DNA of 64,000 nucleotides from Chitinophagaceae bacterium (GCA_016721385.1 JADKIE010000001.1:552501-616500); one strand, 5' to 3'. Shown: positions 50,417 through 59,246, counted from the first letter of the stretch. Numbers and translations are program-made. The notes: a model not told the origin generated them from the letters alone.

Positions 50417-50952
50417 CTATGCAGATTTACTCTGTTGATCTTCCATTGCCGTACCAATAGTAGGTATTTCTCTTTTTAATTTAGCATTTTCATCCTTTAA
50501 AGTAGCTACTTGCTGCGACAGATGGGCATTTAACGCCTGTAACACCTCTATTGTTTTATCCTAGCCTGTATAAGTTTTGAGCCACTTAAATACCCACTTT
50601 CGCCCTCATTTACTACCATTGGCAAATCATCATTTACCTTGTTATTTACCTCTTTTTTATGGTTTGGGTTTACATGTGGGTTTACATTTAGGTTTACATT
50701 TTGCTGTTTTTTTCTTTCTATATAATTCATATTTAGGTTTACATAAGACAAATCTAATTCAACTAATTCGGACAAAGAAACTTCAAAATATTTCGATATT
50801 TTGGATAAATCGTCCAAATTTGGTTTTGATTTTCCAGTTTCATAATTATTCCATGTTGATCTATTAAAACCAAGTAAAACGCTTATCTGGGCTTGATTTA
50901 AGCCTTTTAGCTCTCTTAATAATTTAAAGTTTTTTGCTATAAAATTACCCAT
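50417..50952 (-). CDS. XRE-family phage repressor with C-terminal coiled coil (one frameshift)
   Basis: This is a protein of about 178 residues. The N-terminal HTH (NFKLLRELKGLNQAQISVLL, GFNRSTWNNYETGKSKPNL) is followed by a linker with repeated V-N-P motifs (NVNLNVNPHVNPNHKKEVNN). A coiled coil (ALNAHLSQQVATLKDENAKL) lies in another frame after a break at about 50562. It points away from the transposition genes and is divergent from the Ner-like gene, the position of the Mu c repressor. ATG 50952 is used. Its own coding sequence contains an operator-like palindrome. Confidence 0.85.
50783..50803. promoter_or_regulatory. Operator-like palindrome inside the repressor gene
   Basis: CAAAATAT-TTCG-ATATTTTG is a perfect palindrome with 8-bp arms (50784-50803). 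Its left part TTCAAAATATTTCGAT also occurs in the divergent promoter region at 50997-51012. Confidence 0.5.
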
Positions 50953-51059
50953 TATCCACATAGTGTTAATAAAATAATGTCGAAATAATTTGATTGTTCA
51001 AAATATTTCGATTTACTTTGTGTTCTCTTATAAAGAACAAAATAAAGATACATAAAAAT
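50953..51059. promoter_or_regulatory. Divergent early promoter/operator region
   Basis: The 107-base spacer between repressor and Ner-like genes holds TCGAAATAA (50980-50988) and an inverted partner ATATTTCGA (51003-51011), plus a second palindrome GTTCT-cttataa-AGAAC (51022-51038). These are probable binding sites for the two regulators. Confidence 0.55.
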
Positions 51060-51263
51060 ATGGCATTAGCAAATAAAAGGGTCTCGGAAATAGCCGCAAG
51101 GGTTGAAAGAACCGCAGAATTGGCAGGGGTTACGAAAAGGTATGTTAGGCTTGTTATTAATGGAGATCGTAAAAATCAAAACGTATTAAGTATATACATG
51201 GAATTGCAGGAAAGAGAAAATTTACTCGTTCAAGCCGTAAAAGAATTGGTGCCATTTAACTAA
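51060..51263 (+). CDS. Small Ner-like phage DNA-binding regulator
   Basis: This is a 67-residue protein. ATG 51060 is preferred over upstream starts, as it follows the operator region. Residues of about 10-45 (IAARVERTAELAGVTKRYVR, LVINGDRKNQNVLSIYMELQ) look like a helix-turn-helix. It is the first rightward gene, as Ner is in Mu, and it precedes the transposase by 6 bases. Function inferred from position. Confidence 0.65.
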   Translation: MALANKRVSEIAARVERTAELAGVTKRYVRLVINGDRKNQNVLSIYMELQERENLLVQAVKELVPFN

Positions 51264-51269
51264 AAAGCT

Positions 51270-53312
51270 ATGAAATTAATAGATAACATATTGTACATCG
51301 AATTTGCCGACTTTATTAGTGCTGGATGGAAGGAACAGGCTGTAAAGATGCAAAATATTAGGAATGGTAGCAATTGGCAAATGATAAAAACCCAAAAGAT
51401 AAGCGTAAGCCATTAGTCCAATACGATACATTAACGGATGATCATAAAAGTAAGCTTACCATAAAATTGGGCAATGTTTACGAGTGGGTAGTAAAGCAAC
51501 CTATTAAGGAAATGCTTAAAACTGATACTAAAGCCGAAACCACTTACCTACAATACAAATACAACGATACCCAAAGCCTACCTATTAAAAAAGTAAAGCA
51601 ATATACTAGGGCCAGCCAGTGGCTTACCATGCTAAACGATGCTGCCGCTGATATTAAGACTATTAAAAAGCATTGGGCATAAATATACCTACGCTATACA
51701 AGCATGTAACCGATATAATGGAAGTGGAAAAAAGTAACGGCAGGCAGCAAGAGTATATGGGTAATGAGCAACTGCCTGGCGATTTTGGTACCAGCTACAA
51801 GCGATTACTTGAAAAACAAAAAGCTTTTGCATCCACCGGCTATACTTCTATTGTAGATAAAATGTACGGCAACCAACTGGCCGCTAAAATTAATGATGAA
51901 GTAAGCGAAGCCAAACTATTAAGCCTGTTGCAAGATGGTAGGCAGCTAGATGAAGTGGCTGTGTGTATGTTTTATAATGTATGGGCAAATGAAAATGGCT
52001 ACAAGCACATAAGCCCTGCTACAGTAGGCTTACACAAACGCCAAAACAGTTTTGCCATTACCGCTGGACGCTATGGAGCTGCAGCATTTAATGAAAAACA
52101 CATACGCCAAGTAAAAGGCCAACGCCCAAGCCAACCACTATACTTAGTAGAGCATGACGATAACAATTTAGACTTCTTATTTAAGGATGTACACGGCAAT
52201 CCGTTTAGGCGTTATGTGGCCATTGTAGTAAGTGATAGCTATTGCGATTTGGTATTAGGCAAAAGCTATATAGTAGGCAGTGAGCCATTGCAAGAGCAAG
52301 TGTACCATGCTTATTTAGATGCCATGTATTACATCCGTAGCCTTACCGGTGGCTGGTACATGCAATTTGAAATTAAGGCAGATAAGTGGGCAAGTAAATC
52401 GCTAAAACCATTGTACGATAGCATTGCCAAATTTATACCACCCAGCCATGGCAATAAGCACCGTGGTTATATAGAGCAATTGTTTGGTAGCCATCACTGG
52501 AAACGTAGCCAGCAGCTTGCTAGTGATAAAAACTGGACAGCCAACAATATGACGGCCAAACACCTTGGCTATAACAAAGAAGAGGTAGAAAGGCACAGCA
52601 AGTTTCGTCCTATGATTGGTAACGAAGCAGAAATAATGATTGAAAACTTTTTTACTCTCCTCCGCAAAATGCCCGACTTTAAAAGAGAGGAAATGAATGC
52701 ACCAAGTAAGGAGCAAAATGGTTGGATGCATTTAATCAATTGCCTTTGGATAAAAAGCGTCCAATTACCGATGAGCAATTTTTATTAACGTTTGGTATTA
52801 AGCATGCACCACAAGGCCGTGGCATTACAATTACCAACCGTGGTGTAGAAGTACAAATTGGTAACACACAATACGGTTTTGACTTACCCGAAAACTGGAT
52901 GTACAACGATTATGTAGGGCAAAAAGTAAATGTGGTGTACGATCCTTACGATATGAGCCGTGTACTAGTTACCAATGAAAAAGATATACGCTTTATTGCC
53001 ACTACAGAGCAACTACAACCAAGAGCATTACAAGATGCATACACTGGCAGCCGGACCTACTTAAATGCGGTATTAGCAGAGAAAAAAGAGCAAGTGGATA
53101 GCATGACTAAGGCACAGGAAAAACGCCACCAGCTAGTAAATACTGCCATTGATCCCGAAGCTATTTTAAAAGGCGGTGTGCTAGTAAAAAATATTAAAGG
53201 CATGGCCGAGCAAAAATTTATTGAGCAGCAGCAAGCCCCACACAGGAATACGAAAATTTTATTGATGAACGAAACGACTTATCACAATTTTTCAGCAACG
53301 ATTAAACTATAA
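51270..53312 (+). CDS. MuA-type DDE transposase (three frameshifts)
   Basis: This is a protein of about 681 residues that catalyses strand transfer of the phage genome. An N-terminal winged-helix-like part (MKLIDNILYIEFADFISAGW) is followed by the rve catalytic core with acidic residues in LVEHDDNNLDF, EIKADKWASKSLKPL and HRGYIEQLFG (a D-D-E pattern, the last pair about 31 residues apart). The Mu transposase C-terminal barrel follows (RGVEVQIGNTQYGFDLPENW, VNVVYDPYDMSRVLVTNEKD). The frame breaks at about 51388, 51673 and 52726, each cured by one base. It is 3 bases from the MuB-like gene. Confidence 0.9.
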
Positions 53313-53315
53313 AAA

Positions 53316-54064
53316 ATGAGTGCAACTAAAAAGCAATTTTGGAAAGACATTAGCACACTTCAAAGCAAGGAAATTTTAACTGAGCTTATTGAAGCCAAAG
53401 AAAACCCATGTGCAAAAATGTTGATTAGCCTACGGACTTGCAAAACCAACACCATCAAATTATTTAAGCAAAAGTACCTCGCCATACTTATGTATTGGTA
53501 GTAGGTGATAGCTGGAAGCTAGAAGATGTGGTACTTGAAATTGCCAACATGATTGGTGTAGATTACAACCGTGCCACTACAGTATGGAGAGCCATTAATG
53601 TACGCAAGTTATTAGCCCAAATAGCCAACAAGCTTTACGAAATTGGCGAAGCTGGTGGCAACCCTATGATTGTATTAGATGAAGCCGAAAACCTAAAGCC
53701 AGCAGTATTAAAAACCATTAAAGAGCTGTACGATGCCATTATTGATTATTGCAGCATAGTGCTAATAGGAACACCGCAAATATTGGATAGTATGCTTAAC
53801 AAGCGTAACAAAAACCGTACTAGTGTGCCTCAATTATACAGGCGATTTAAAGCCGGTACCCGGTACATAAGCAGCCTTAACAAAGGCAGAGATTTTACTC
53901 CGTTTTTTGATATACACATAAAAGGAGAAGAGGGCATTAAAGCCATGCTAATTGAACACGCCGATAATTATGGTGAGCTACATGATTTTATAGAACCAGT
54001 GCTCCGCTATTGCGATAAAAAAGGAGTAAAAGCTTACCGAAGAAATTTTCAGGCTATTTCATAA
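53316..54064 (+). CDS. MuB-type AAA ATPase, target activator (frameshifted)
   Basis: This is an ATPase of about 250 residues that selects targets and activates MuA. The Walker B is NPMIVLDEAENLKPAVLKTI, the sensor-1 region is SIVLIGTPQILDSML, and the arginine-rich region is QLYRRFKAGTRYISSL. At the Walker A site (about 53432-53450) the text reads LRTCKTNT. Adding one G makes it YGLGKTNT, so I read it as damaged by sequence errors. A second break at about 53472 (one A missing) joins KLFKQK to VPRHTYVLVVGDSWKLEDVV. Confidence 0.87.
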
Positions 54065-54086
54065 AATACCAAAACGTAAATAAGCA

Positions 54087-54465
54087 ATGGAAACAACATT
54101 AACACATCAACAGCAATGGCACCAGCGCAACAGCGATACTAAAAAAACAAGTATGCTTTTTATTAGGCTGGACGAAATGGAGTATGCAGAATATCAATAT
54201 AAATGGGTATTGCTTTACTTAATGTGGTACCTACCGGTAAACCAAAACATACGTGCCGAGTACGAAAAAGCAAACTGTACTGGAACTGGTTTAAAATATT
54301 TGGCTTAGCTATGATGAAGCCTTATTAACATAAAAAATCGCTGCAAGAGTGCAGCATACAAAAAGGATAGAACTATACCAAGGACTACATTGCCCAAGAG
54401 CAATGGCAGTAACCGAAAAGCCAACAATATTATACAGCCAAATAAAAATGGAGGTAGCAGCATGA
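54087..54465 (+). CDS. Phage hypothetical protein (probably frameshifted)
   Basis: The uninterrupted part (54087-54308) encodes 73 residues and includes LFIRLDEMEYAEYQYKWVLL and YLMWYLPVNQNIRAEYEK. Adding an A near 54270 continues it as SKLYWNWFKIFGL. A reading frame ending at TGA 54463-54465 (MAVTEKPTILYSQIKMEVAA) would overlap the next gene by ATGA. The full length is uncertain. I recognise no family. Confidence 0.5.
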
Positions 54466-54869
54466 ATAGGATATTAACCATACAGCAATTACCAGAAGTG
54501 CATAAAATTTTAAAATATGCAGAAACCAGAATACGAAAAGTTACCGGGTACAGAGCTTATGTAAAAATTGAAAACATAAACCTGCCATCGGAGCCACCTA
54601 AAAAATACAACTATTAATTGAAGTGGTTACTACTAACTATGAAGTAAGTGGCTTGATATTATTGGCAAAGCCGATTACCCAATATTGTTACAGCAAGATT
54701 TGCCTTTATTTATTTATCCTATACAATGTACAAAATGGGTAAAAGCGAAATTGCCCGACTAATATTAAGAGATCACACTACAATTATACACAGCATAGAG
54801 CAGGTGAGAAATTGGATAAGTGTAAATGATCCCATACAAAACGAATTACAAACCATAATAGCAAAATAA
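54462..54869 (+). CDS. DnaA domain IV-like phage DNA-binding protein (about three frameshifts)
   Basis: No long open frame exists, but joining frames gives a protein of about 137 residues. It starts MNRILTIQQLPEVHKILKYA, then LLIEVVTTNYEVSGLDIIGK, then a helix-rich segment ending IARLILRDHTTIIHSIEQVR. The RDHTT-x-IH signature is that of the DnaA C-terminal domain that contacts DnaA boxes. The start ATG 54462 overlaps the preceding stop (ATGA). Indels lie near 54607, 54655 and 54670. The last segment (54726-54869) is open in one frame. There is no AAA domain. Confidence 0.7.
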
Positions 54870-55178
54870 ATGAAACCAAAAATTAGCATCACCCTAAAAG
54901 CCGATATAGCACAAGCCTTGGCAGCCATGATTGCAGGCTTAGAATCTGCCGATCTGTTAAGCCTCGATGATAAGCTATTAGCGGCAACACTTAGCCAGTT
55001 TAAACTTAAGCTGCAAACAAAATTATTAGCTGTGCAAAAAGAGTATAAAATAAAATTGGAGCACACCCATGCCATTGCCTTGGCTATTTTTTATACCGAT
55101 TATATAGCCAATTACACAACAAGCGTTGGCAATATTTTACATAAAATTACTAACCAGGTAAAACAACACTATCAATAA
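54870..55178 (+). CDS. Phage hypothetical protein
   Basis: This 102-residue helical protein (ADIAQALAAMIAGLESADLL, KLLAATLSQFKLKLQTKLLA) starts directly after the stop of the DnaA-like gene. I recognise no family. It is on the early strand between the DnaA-like and Gam genes. Confidence 0.65.
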   Translation: MKPKISITLKADIAQALAAMIAGLESADLLSLDDKLLAATLSQFKLKLQTKLLAVQKEYKIKLEHTHAIALAIFYTDYIANYTTSVGNILHKITNQVKQHYQ

Positions 55179-55179
55179 T

Positions 55180-55371
55180 ATAACACAAACACAAGAAGCA
55201 TACACATGGCTGCAAAACATTATAGACAGTGCCAATAACACATTTCATTTTGATGCCGTAGATGTATTAATAAAACTTTTTCATCAAAAATATAACAATC
55301 AGCAACCAACCGATTGTTTAACAGAGCAAAGACAAGCACACTTTAACAATATTCATTCAATTTTAAATTAA
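55180..55371 (+). CDS. Small phage hypothetical protein, start unclear
   Basis: An open frame of about 63 codons (EAYTWLQNIIDSANNTFHFD, AVDVLIKLFHQKYNNQQPTD) ends at TAA 55371, 9 bases before Gam. It has no ATG, GTG or TTG at its beginning. The start may be hidden by an indel near 55178. The composition looks coding. Confidence 0.45.
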   Translation: MTQTQEAYTWLQNIIDSANNTFHFDAVDVLIKLFHQKYNNQQPTDCLTEQRQAHFNNIHSILN

Positions 55372-55380
55372 ACAACAATC

Positions 55381-55887
55381 ATGACAAGAGTAAGTAAAAA
55401 ACTAATCACCGAAGTAAACAGAGAAACAGCCGAAGAAGCCTTTGCAGATTACAACAGGGCTACTGCACAATTGCAAATTATTGAAGGCAAAATGAATGCA
55501 GAAATTACAACCGTAAAAGAAAAGCACGAACCAAAAATTAACAGCCTGCAAGAGCAAAAAGATGAGTGCTTTGAATTAATGCAAGTATATGCCGAAAGCA
55601 ACCCCGAATTGTTTGGCAATAAAAAAAGTGTGGAGTGGACACATGGCAAATTTGGTTTTAGAACCGGCACTCCAAAACTGCAAACACGTAAAGGCTTTAA
55701 ATGGCCAGCAGTACTAGAGCTGGTAAAAGAAAAACTAACTGGCTACGTAAGAGTAAAAGAAGATTTGGACAAAGAAAAATTATTAGCCAACAGAAATGAT
55801 ATTGACCTTAAAGCTGTAGGGGTAGAAGTAGTGCAAGATGAAAGCTTTTTTATGGAGCCAAATTTAGAAATGGTTAGTACAAATTAA
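55381..55887 (+). CDS. gam: Mu Gam-like host-nuclease inhibitor
   Basis: This 168-residue protein is of the Mu Gam family. The N-terminal two-thirds is a long helix (AFADYNRATAQLQIIEGKMN, EITTVKEKHEPKINSLQEQK). The conserved end is SVEWTHGKFGFRTGTPKLQT, then WPAVLELVKEKLTGYVRVKE with LDKEKLLANRNDIDLKAVGV. It binds linear DNA ends as a dimer, protecting them from RecBCD. The frame is intact. Its position after the transposition genes is that of Mu. Confidence 0.92.
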   Translation: MTRVSKKLITEVNRETAEEAFADYNRATAQLQIIEGKMNAEITTVKEKHEPKINSLQEQKDECFELMQVYAESNPELFGNKKSVEWTHGKFGFRTGTPKLQTRKGFKWPAVLELVKEKLTGYVRVKEDLDKEKLLANRNDIDLKAVGVEVVQDESFFMEPNLEMVSTN

Positions 55888-55961
55888 ATTTTCTTCCAAG
55901 CTAAACGGCACACCCGTTTCTACGGGTAGCCAATATTTTAAAACTTAAAAAAACAGCAACA

Positions 55962-56123
55962 ATGAACACAACAATAAATACAATAATCAACTGCCCCAAT
56001 TGTAATGTGCCATTAACTACAGATGAGGTTAACGATAAAATATGCTGGACATGCAAAGCCGAGTTAGAAGAGATTGAACCCCAAAAAGAGCCTGTAAAAA
56101 GCAATAATATGCTGCCCAAATAA
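55962..56123 (+). CDS. Small zinc-ribbon protein
   Basis: This 53-residue protein has two cysteine pairs (INCPNCNVP and KICWTCKAE) separated by 15 residues, a zinc-ribbon pattern. It starts with ATG 55962 behind an AT-rich leader. The role is unknown. Confidence 0.6.
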   Translation: MNTTINTIINCPNCNVPLTTDEVNDKICWTCKAELEEIEPQKEPVKSNNMLPK

Positions 56124-56186
56124 TCATTATTCGGGTAGGGGTTTAGCCACTTTTTACCACATTCAGCAAAAACCAAAACAGCAAAA

Positions 56187-56603
56187 ATGCAGCAGCAAAT
56201 AAGCAATAAAACACAAGCCCAGCGTAAAAAGCTGATATATATAGCCCATCCAATAAAGGGAAATATTGAGGAAAATTTAGCAAAAATTCGCAAAATCGTT
56301 AAATCCATCTATAGCAGCCCAAAATATGCCACTGTAGTGCCTTTGGTACCATATTACTTAGACGTTTTATTACTAAACGATGAAATACCGGAGCAAAGGC
56401 AAAGAGGGCTAAATAATGGGCTGGCGTTATTAGCCAAAAACAGCCAAATAAACGAACTATGGTTATGTGGAGATGTAATAAGCGATGGAATGAAAGCAGA
56501 GGTGTTTGCAGCCTTTGAAAGCAAAATAAAAGTATGTGCATTTAACGGATTATTTAACGAACTAAAGCAACTGGAAGAAGAATGGGAAAAAAGATTGGAT
56601 TAA
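56187..56603 (+). CDS. Nucleoside 2-deoxyribosyltransferase-like/DUF4406-type phage protein
   Basis: This 138-residue protein begins KLIYIAHPIKGNIEENLAKI and continues VPLVPYYLDVLLLNDE, GLNNGLALLAKNSQINELWL with CGDVISDGMKAEVFAAFESK. The YIAHPI start, the middle E-R-xxG region and the LWLCGD strand match the nucleoside deoxyribosyltransferase-like fold found in many phages. The enzymatic role is unproven. It overlaps the next gene by 22 bases. Confidence 0.7.
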   Translation: MQQQISNKTQAQRKKLIYIAHPIKGNIEENLAKIRKIVKSIYSSPKYATVVPLVPYYLDVLLLNDEIPEQRQRGLNNGLALLAKNSQINELWLCGDVISDGMKAEVFAAFESKIKVCAFNGLFNELKQLEEEWEKRLD

Positions 56604-57244
56604 AGCAAATGACACAAAAAGTGTACAACGAAGTTGTAGGCTTAAGTGCAGAAATGAAAGCCAGCCTTGGCGATATTGAAGATGCCTTTGATATGATATG
56701 CTGGGGCGATAGCGGCAACGGAAAAACAAATTTTAATTTAGAAGTAGTAGCCCAATTATGCACAGCACTCGATTGCAAAGCCGTGTATGTAAGCTGGGAA
56801 GAAGGACACGGAAAAAGCCTACGAGATGCACTAATAAGGCATAATCTTTTAGAAAGAATAGGAAACCGGTTAGAAATATTAGATGGTGGCACATTTGAAG
56901 AAGTAAAAGCCATTATTGCAAAGCGAAAAAGCGCCAAAATTTGGGTATTTGACAGCATACAAGCCAGCGAGTGGACACAGCACCAATGCGCCGAGTTAAA
57001 AAAAGATTTTGTGCTTAGCCGTAAAAAGAAAATTTTTTTATACGTAAGCTGGGCACAAGGAAAATTTCCAAAAGGAGCCACTGCCGAAAGTGTAAAGTTT
57101 TATGCCAACATAAAAGTATGGGTTGAAAAATTCATTGCCTTTCCAACAGGTAGGTATGGCGGTAACAAAAATTATATAATATGGCCCGATGGAGCCGTTA
57201 AACGCTGGGGTAAAAAATTATTTAATAAACATAAAAATAGTTAG
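56582..57244 (+). CDS. RecA-like phage ATPase
   Basis: This 220-residue protein has Walker A MICWGDSGNGKTNFNLEVVA and a Walker B-like KIWVFDSIQASEWTQHQCAE with the surrounding AVYVSWEEGHGKSLRDAL. The fold is that of RecA/Sak4-type single-domain ATPases of phages, but the exact role (recombination or DNA handling) is unknown. An internal ATG at 56609 is another possible start. Confidence 0.78.
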   Translation: MGKKIGLKQMTQKVYNEVVGLSAEMKASLGDIEDAFDMICWGDSGNGKTNFNLEVVAQLCTALDCKAVYVSWEEGHGKSLRDALIRHNLLERIGNRLEILDGGTFEEVKAIIAKRKSAKIWVFDSIQASEWTQHQCAELKKDFVLSRKKKIFLYVSWAQGKFPKGATAESVKFYANIKVWVEKFIAFPTGRYGGNKNYIIWPDGAVKRWGKKLFNKHKNS

Positions 57245-57245
57245 T

Positions 57246-57539
57246 ATGAAAAAAAGATTTTTAAAGTGGAAGGCTTACTGGTTTACAACAAAAAAAATAG
57301 TACACACTACCACACACCAGCCAGGCGAATTTGTAGAGTTTAAACAAGCCATTGATGGCAGCAAGTGGGCAAGGGTAATAATAACAAATAGGCAACCAAA
57401 AAAAGAAGTAAACCTTTTAACAGATATAAAGTTTGAAAATGTAATAAGAGTAGATGTAATACCCTGCCGATTTATACAGCAGCTCTACAAAAAATTTGGA
57501 TGGAAAATTAAGTATCGCCAATTAAATATTGTTAAGTAA
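57246..57539 (+). CDS. Phage hypothetical protein, basic
   Basis: This 97-residue protein starts at ATG 57246, 1 base after the ATPase stop. It is rich in lysine and aromatic residues (MKKRFLKWKAYWFTTKKIVH, FIQQLYKKFGWKIKYRQLNI). I recognise no family. Its last codons contain GTTAAGT (57530-57536), which may be the left edge of the cassette array. Confidence 0.6.
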   Translation: MKKRFLKWKAYWFTTKKIVHTTTHQPGEFVEFKQAIDGSKWARVIITNRQPKKEVNLLTDIKFENVIRVDVIPCRFIQQLYKKFGWKIKYRQLNIVK

Positions 57540-57628
57540 TGAGCAAAAAAGTAACCATTTTCAGATGATAGTTCAATTAGAGTGGTAATAAAAAATGCAA
57601 CTATTGTAACCATATTAAATTAAAATAC

Positions 57629-57832
57629 ATGCAAAACACCATCGAAAGCCAACGCAAAAAAATTAAGCAGTATTTGCAAGCCGGAAAAGCTATTACACCA
57701 ATTGATGCTTTAAAAAAATTTGGCTGCTTTAGGTTGGGAGCCCGTATTTGGGAGTTACGCAAATTAGAAAAGTTACCCATCAAAACAAAAATGATAGATG
57801 TAAAGGGCAAAGGGTTGCAGAGTATGCTATAA
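57629..57832 (+). CDS. Phage helix-turn-helix protein
   Basis: This 67-residue protein includes ITPIDALKKFGCFRLGARIW with ELRKLEKLPIKTKMIDVKGK, the pattern of small winged-helix proteins common in phages. It is either the last phage gene before the array or, if GTTAAGT at 57530 is an R' box, the cargo of a cassette ending at the R'' ACTTAAC (57852). Confidence 0.7.
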   Translation: MQNTIESQRKKIKQYLQAGKAITPIDALKKFGCFRLGARIWELRKLEKLPIKTKMIDVKGKGLQSML

Positions 57833-57851
57833 GCACACACAATTAATTAAA

Positions 57852-57982
57852 ACTTAACGAATGGTGCTTGCCGAAGGGCGGAATTAGAATTACAAATGTT
57901 AAATTAAGTACAAATGTCAAATAGAATTACAAACGTTGAGGCTTTGCACGTTAGCCCGCCTTTTGGCAAACACGTGTTACCT
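57852..57982 (+). repeat. attC-like site 0
   Basis: R'' ACTTAAC (57852-57858), L'' region TGCTTGCCGAAGGGCGGA, L' region CCCGCCTTTTGGCAAACACG and R' GTTACCT (57976-57982). The L arms pair with few mismatches. The loop between is AT-rich. Alone among the sites, its R'' does not pair with its own R', as expected at a cassette border. Confidence 0.75.
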
Positions 57983-58591
57983 GCCGTTTTTCGTGTTCTC
58001 AATCTCTGTGCTGGGATTGGTGGCAACTCACATTTGTGGGAAGATTGCGATGTTACAGCCGTTGAAAATGAACCTAAAATAGCAGATGTCTATCAAAAGT
58101 TAAACCCAACTCATAAAGTAATTGTTGGCGATGCTTACGAATATTTAAAAGAACATTATTCGGAATTTGATTTTATATGGATTTCACCGCCTTGTCCAAA
58201 ACATTCAAAAATGATGAAAGCAACCAGGCACAAAGTCGCTGATTATCCCGACTTTAAATTGTACGAAGTGATTGTATTTCTAACTCACTTTTTTAAAGGT
58301 AAATGGGTGGTTGAAAATGTAGTCCCATATTACGAACCATTGATAAACCCAACTGCAAGGATAGGACGGCATTTATTTTGGGCAAATTTTCCAATAGCAG
58401 CCGAAGAAATAAAACAGCCAAAAGGCTTTATCCAAAAGTCAAACTTGCAAGGCAAAAAAGAAATGATGGACTGGTTAGGGATTCAATTTGATGAAGTTAT
58501 CTATTACAAAAAAAATCATTGCCCTGTCCAAATATTGCGAAACTGTGTACACCCTATGTTAGGGCTGTCGGTTTTCTTAAATGGCAGGTAA
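57914..58591 (+). CDS. DNA (cytosine-5) methyltransferase, cassette 1
   Basis: This is a compact C5-cytosine DNA methyltransferase of about 205-225 residues. Motif I is RVLNLCAGIGGNSHLWEDCD, motif IV with the catalytic cysteine is FIWISPPCPKHSKMMKATRH, and motif VI is WVVENVVPYYEPLINPT. The C-terminal part is short. ATG 57914 lies inside attC site 0. The real start may be GTG 57974 or a codon hidden by an indel near 57990. The stop TAA (58589-58591) lies inside the R'' box. It probably modifies phage DNA against restriction; this is inferred. Confidence 0.85.
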   Translation: MSNRITNVEALHVSPPFGKHVLPAVFRVLNLCAGIGGNSHLWEDCDVTAVENEPKIADVYQKLNPTHKVIVGDAYEYLKEHYSEFDFIWISPPCPKHSKMMKATRHKVADYPDFKLYEVIVFLTHFFKGKWVVENVVPYYEPLINPTARIGRHLFWANFPIAAEEIKQPKGFIQKSNLQGKKEMMDWLGIQFDEVIYYKKNHCPVQILRNCVHPMLGLSVFLNGR

Positions 58592-58675
58592 CGAGTAGTG
58601 CTTTACGCTGTGGCGATAAAGCAACCTCAAAAATTAGTACAGTGTCCTGCCATAGCGTAAAACACAATGTTGGCT
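58586..58675 (+). repeat. attC-like site 1
   Basis: R'' AGGTAAC (58586-58592), L'' GTGCTTTACGCTGTGGCG, L' TGCCATAGCGTAAAACACAA and R' GTTGGCT (58669-58675). The reverse complement of the L' side (TTGTGTTTTACGCTATGGCA) matches L'' at most positions. Confidence 0.85.
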
Positions 58676-58713
58676 GCTGTACATCTTTAGTAAAAACTTT
58701 AAAATTTAAAATA

Positions 58714-59097
58714 ATGAAAATAGAAAAATTAGGAGTTCCCACCACAATAGGAGAACTAAAAGAATTGATAAATGATTATCCAAACTCTACATCATTCGGT
58801 TTTAGAAATCAACCCTTGCAAATGTTAGAGGTTGTAGATGATGAATATGTTGTTTTTCAGCAAATCGAAGAAGAAGTTAATCCACACATCTGCAAAGAGT
58901 TTGATTGTGAACTAACAACAATGTTAGAAAACATCCCACAAAACCGTCCACTTTATAAGGATAGCGGAAGTTGGCAAATAAGAACTGATGATATGGAAGA
59001 TGTTCTTTTTCAGCAAGGCGTTGAAGAAAGTTTTTTTGACTTTATCAAAAGATCTTATACAAAAGAAAATTCTTTTATGTCAGCCTTTGAAGATTAA
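58714..59097 (+). CDS. Cassette 2 hypothetical protein
   Basis: This 127-residue protein starts at ATG 58714, 36 bases after the R' box. It includes GVPTTIGELKELINDYPNST, YVVFQQIEEEVNPHICKEFD and SGSWQIRTDDMEDVLFQQGV. It is acidic and has no membrane segment. I recognise no family. It lies wholly within cassette 2. Confidence 0.7.
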   Translation: MKIEKLGVPTTIGELKELINDYPNSTSFGFRNQPLQMLEVVDDEYVVFQQIEEEVNPHICKEFDCELTTMLENIPQNRPLYKDSGSWQIRTDDMEDVLFQQGVEESFFDFIKRSYTKENSFMSAFED

Positions 59098-59115
59098 GAG
59101 CTGCCATCGTATAGC

Positions 59116-59202
59116 AGCCAACGTTGGTGCTTTACGCAGGGGCAATAGGGAAACTTAAACCTGCGTAATGTGTCAGCCCTTGCGTAAAACACAATGTTGT
59201 AC
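59116..59202 (+). repeat. attC-like site 2
   Basis: R'' AGCCAAC (59116-59122), L'' TTGGTGCTTTACGCAGGGGC, L' GCCCTTGCGTAAAACACAAT and R' GTTGTAC (59196-59202). The L' side shares GCGTAAAACACAATGTTG with site 1. Confidence 0.87.
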
Positions 59203-59246
59203 GCTGCAATTAGAGACTAAAATTATTAACTTTTAAAAATAAAAAA

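Noticed and set aside
53316..54064. A genuinely P-loop-less MuB as a novel regulator
   Set aside because: One added base restores a normal Walker A, and the gene contains another clear one-base error.
58519..58713. N-terminal extension of the cassette 2 protein
   Set aside because: These codons overlap the C5-methyltransferase end and attC site 1 in another frame. ATG 58714 is the natural start.
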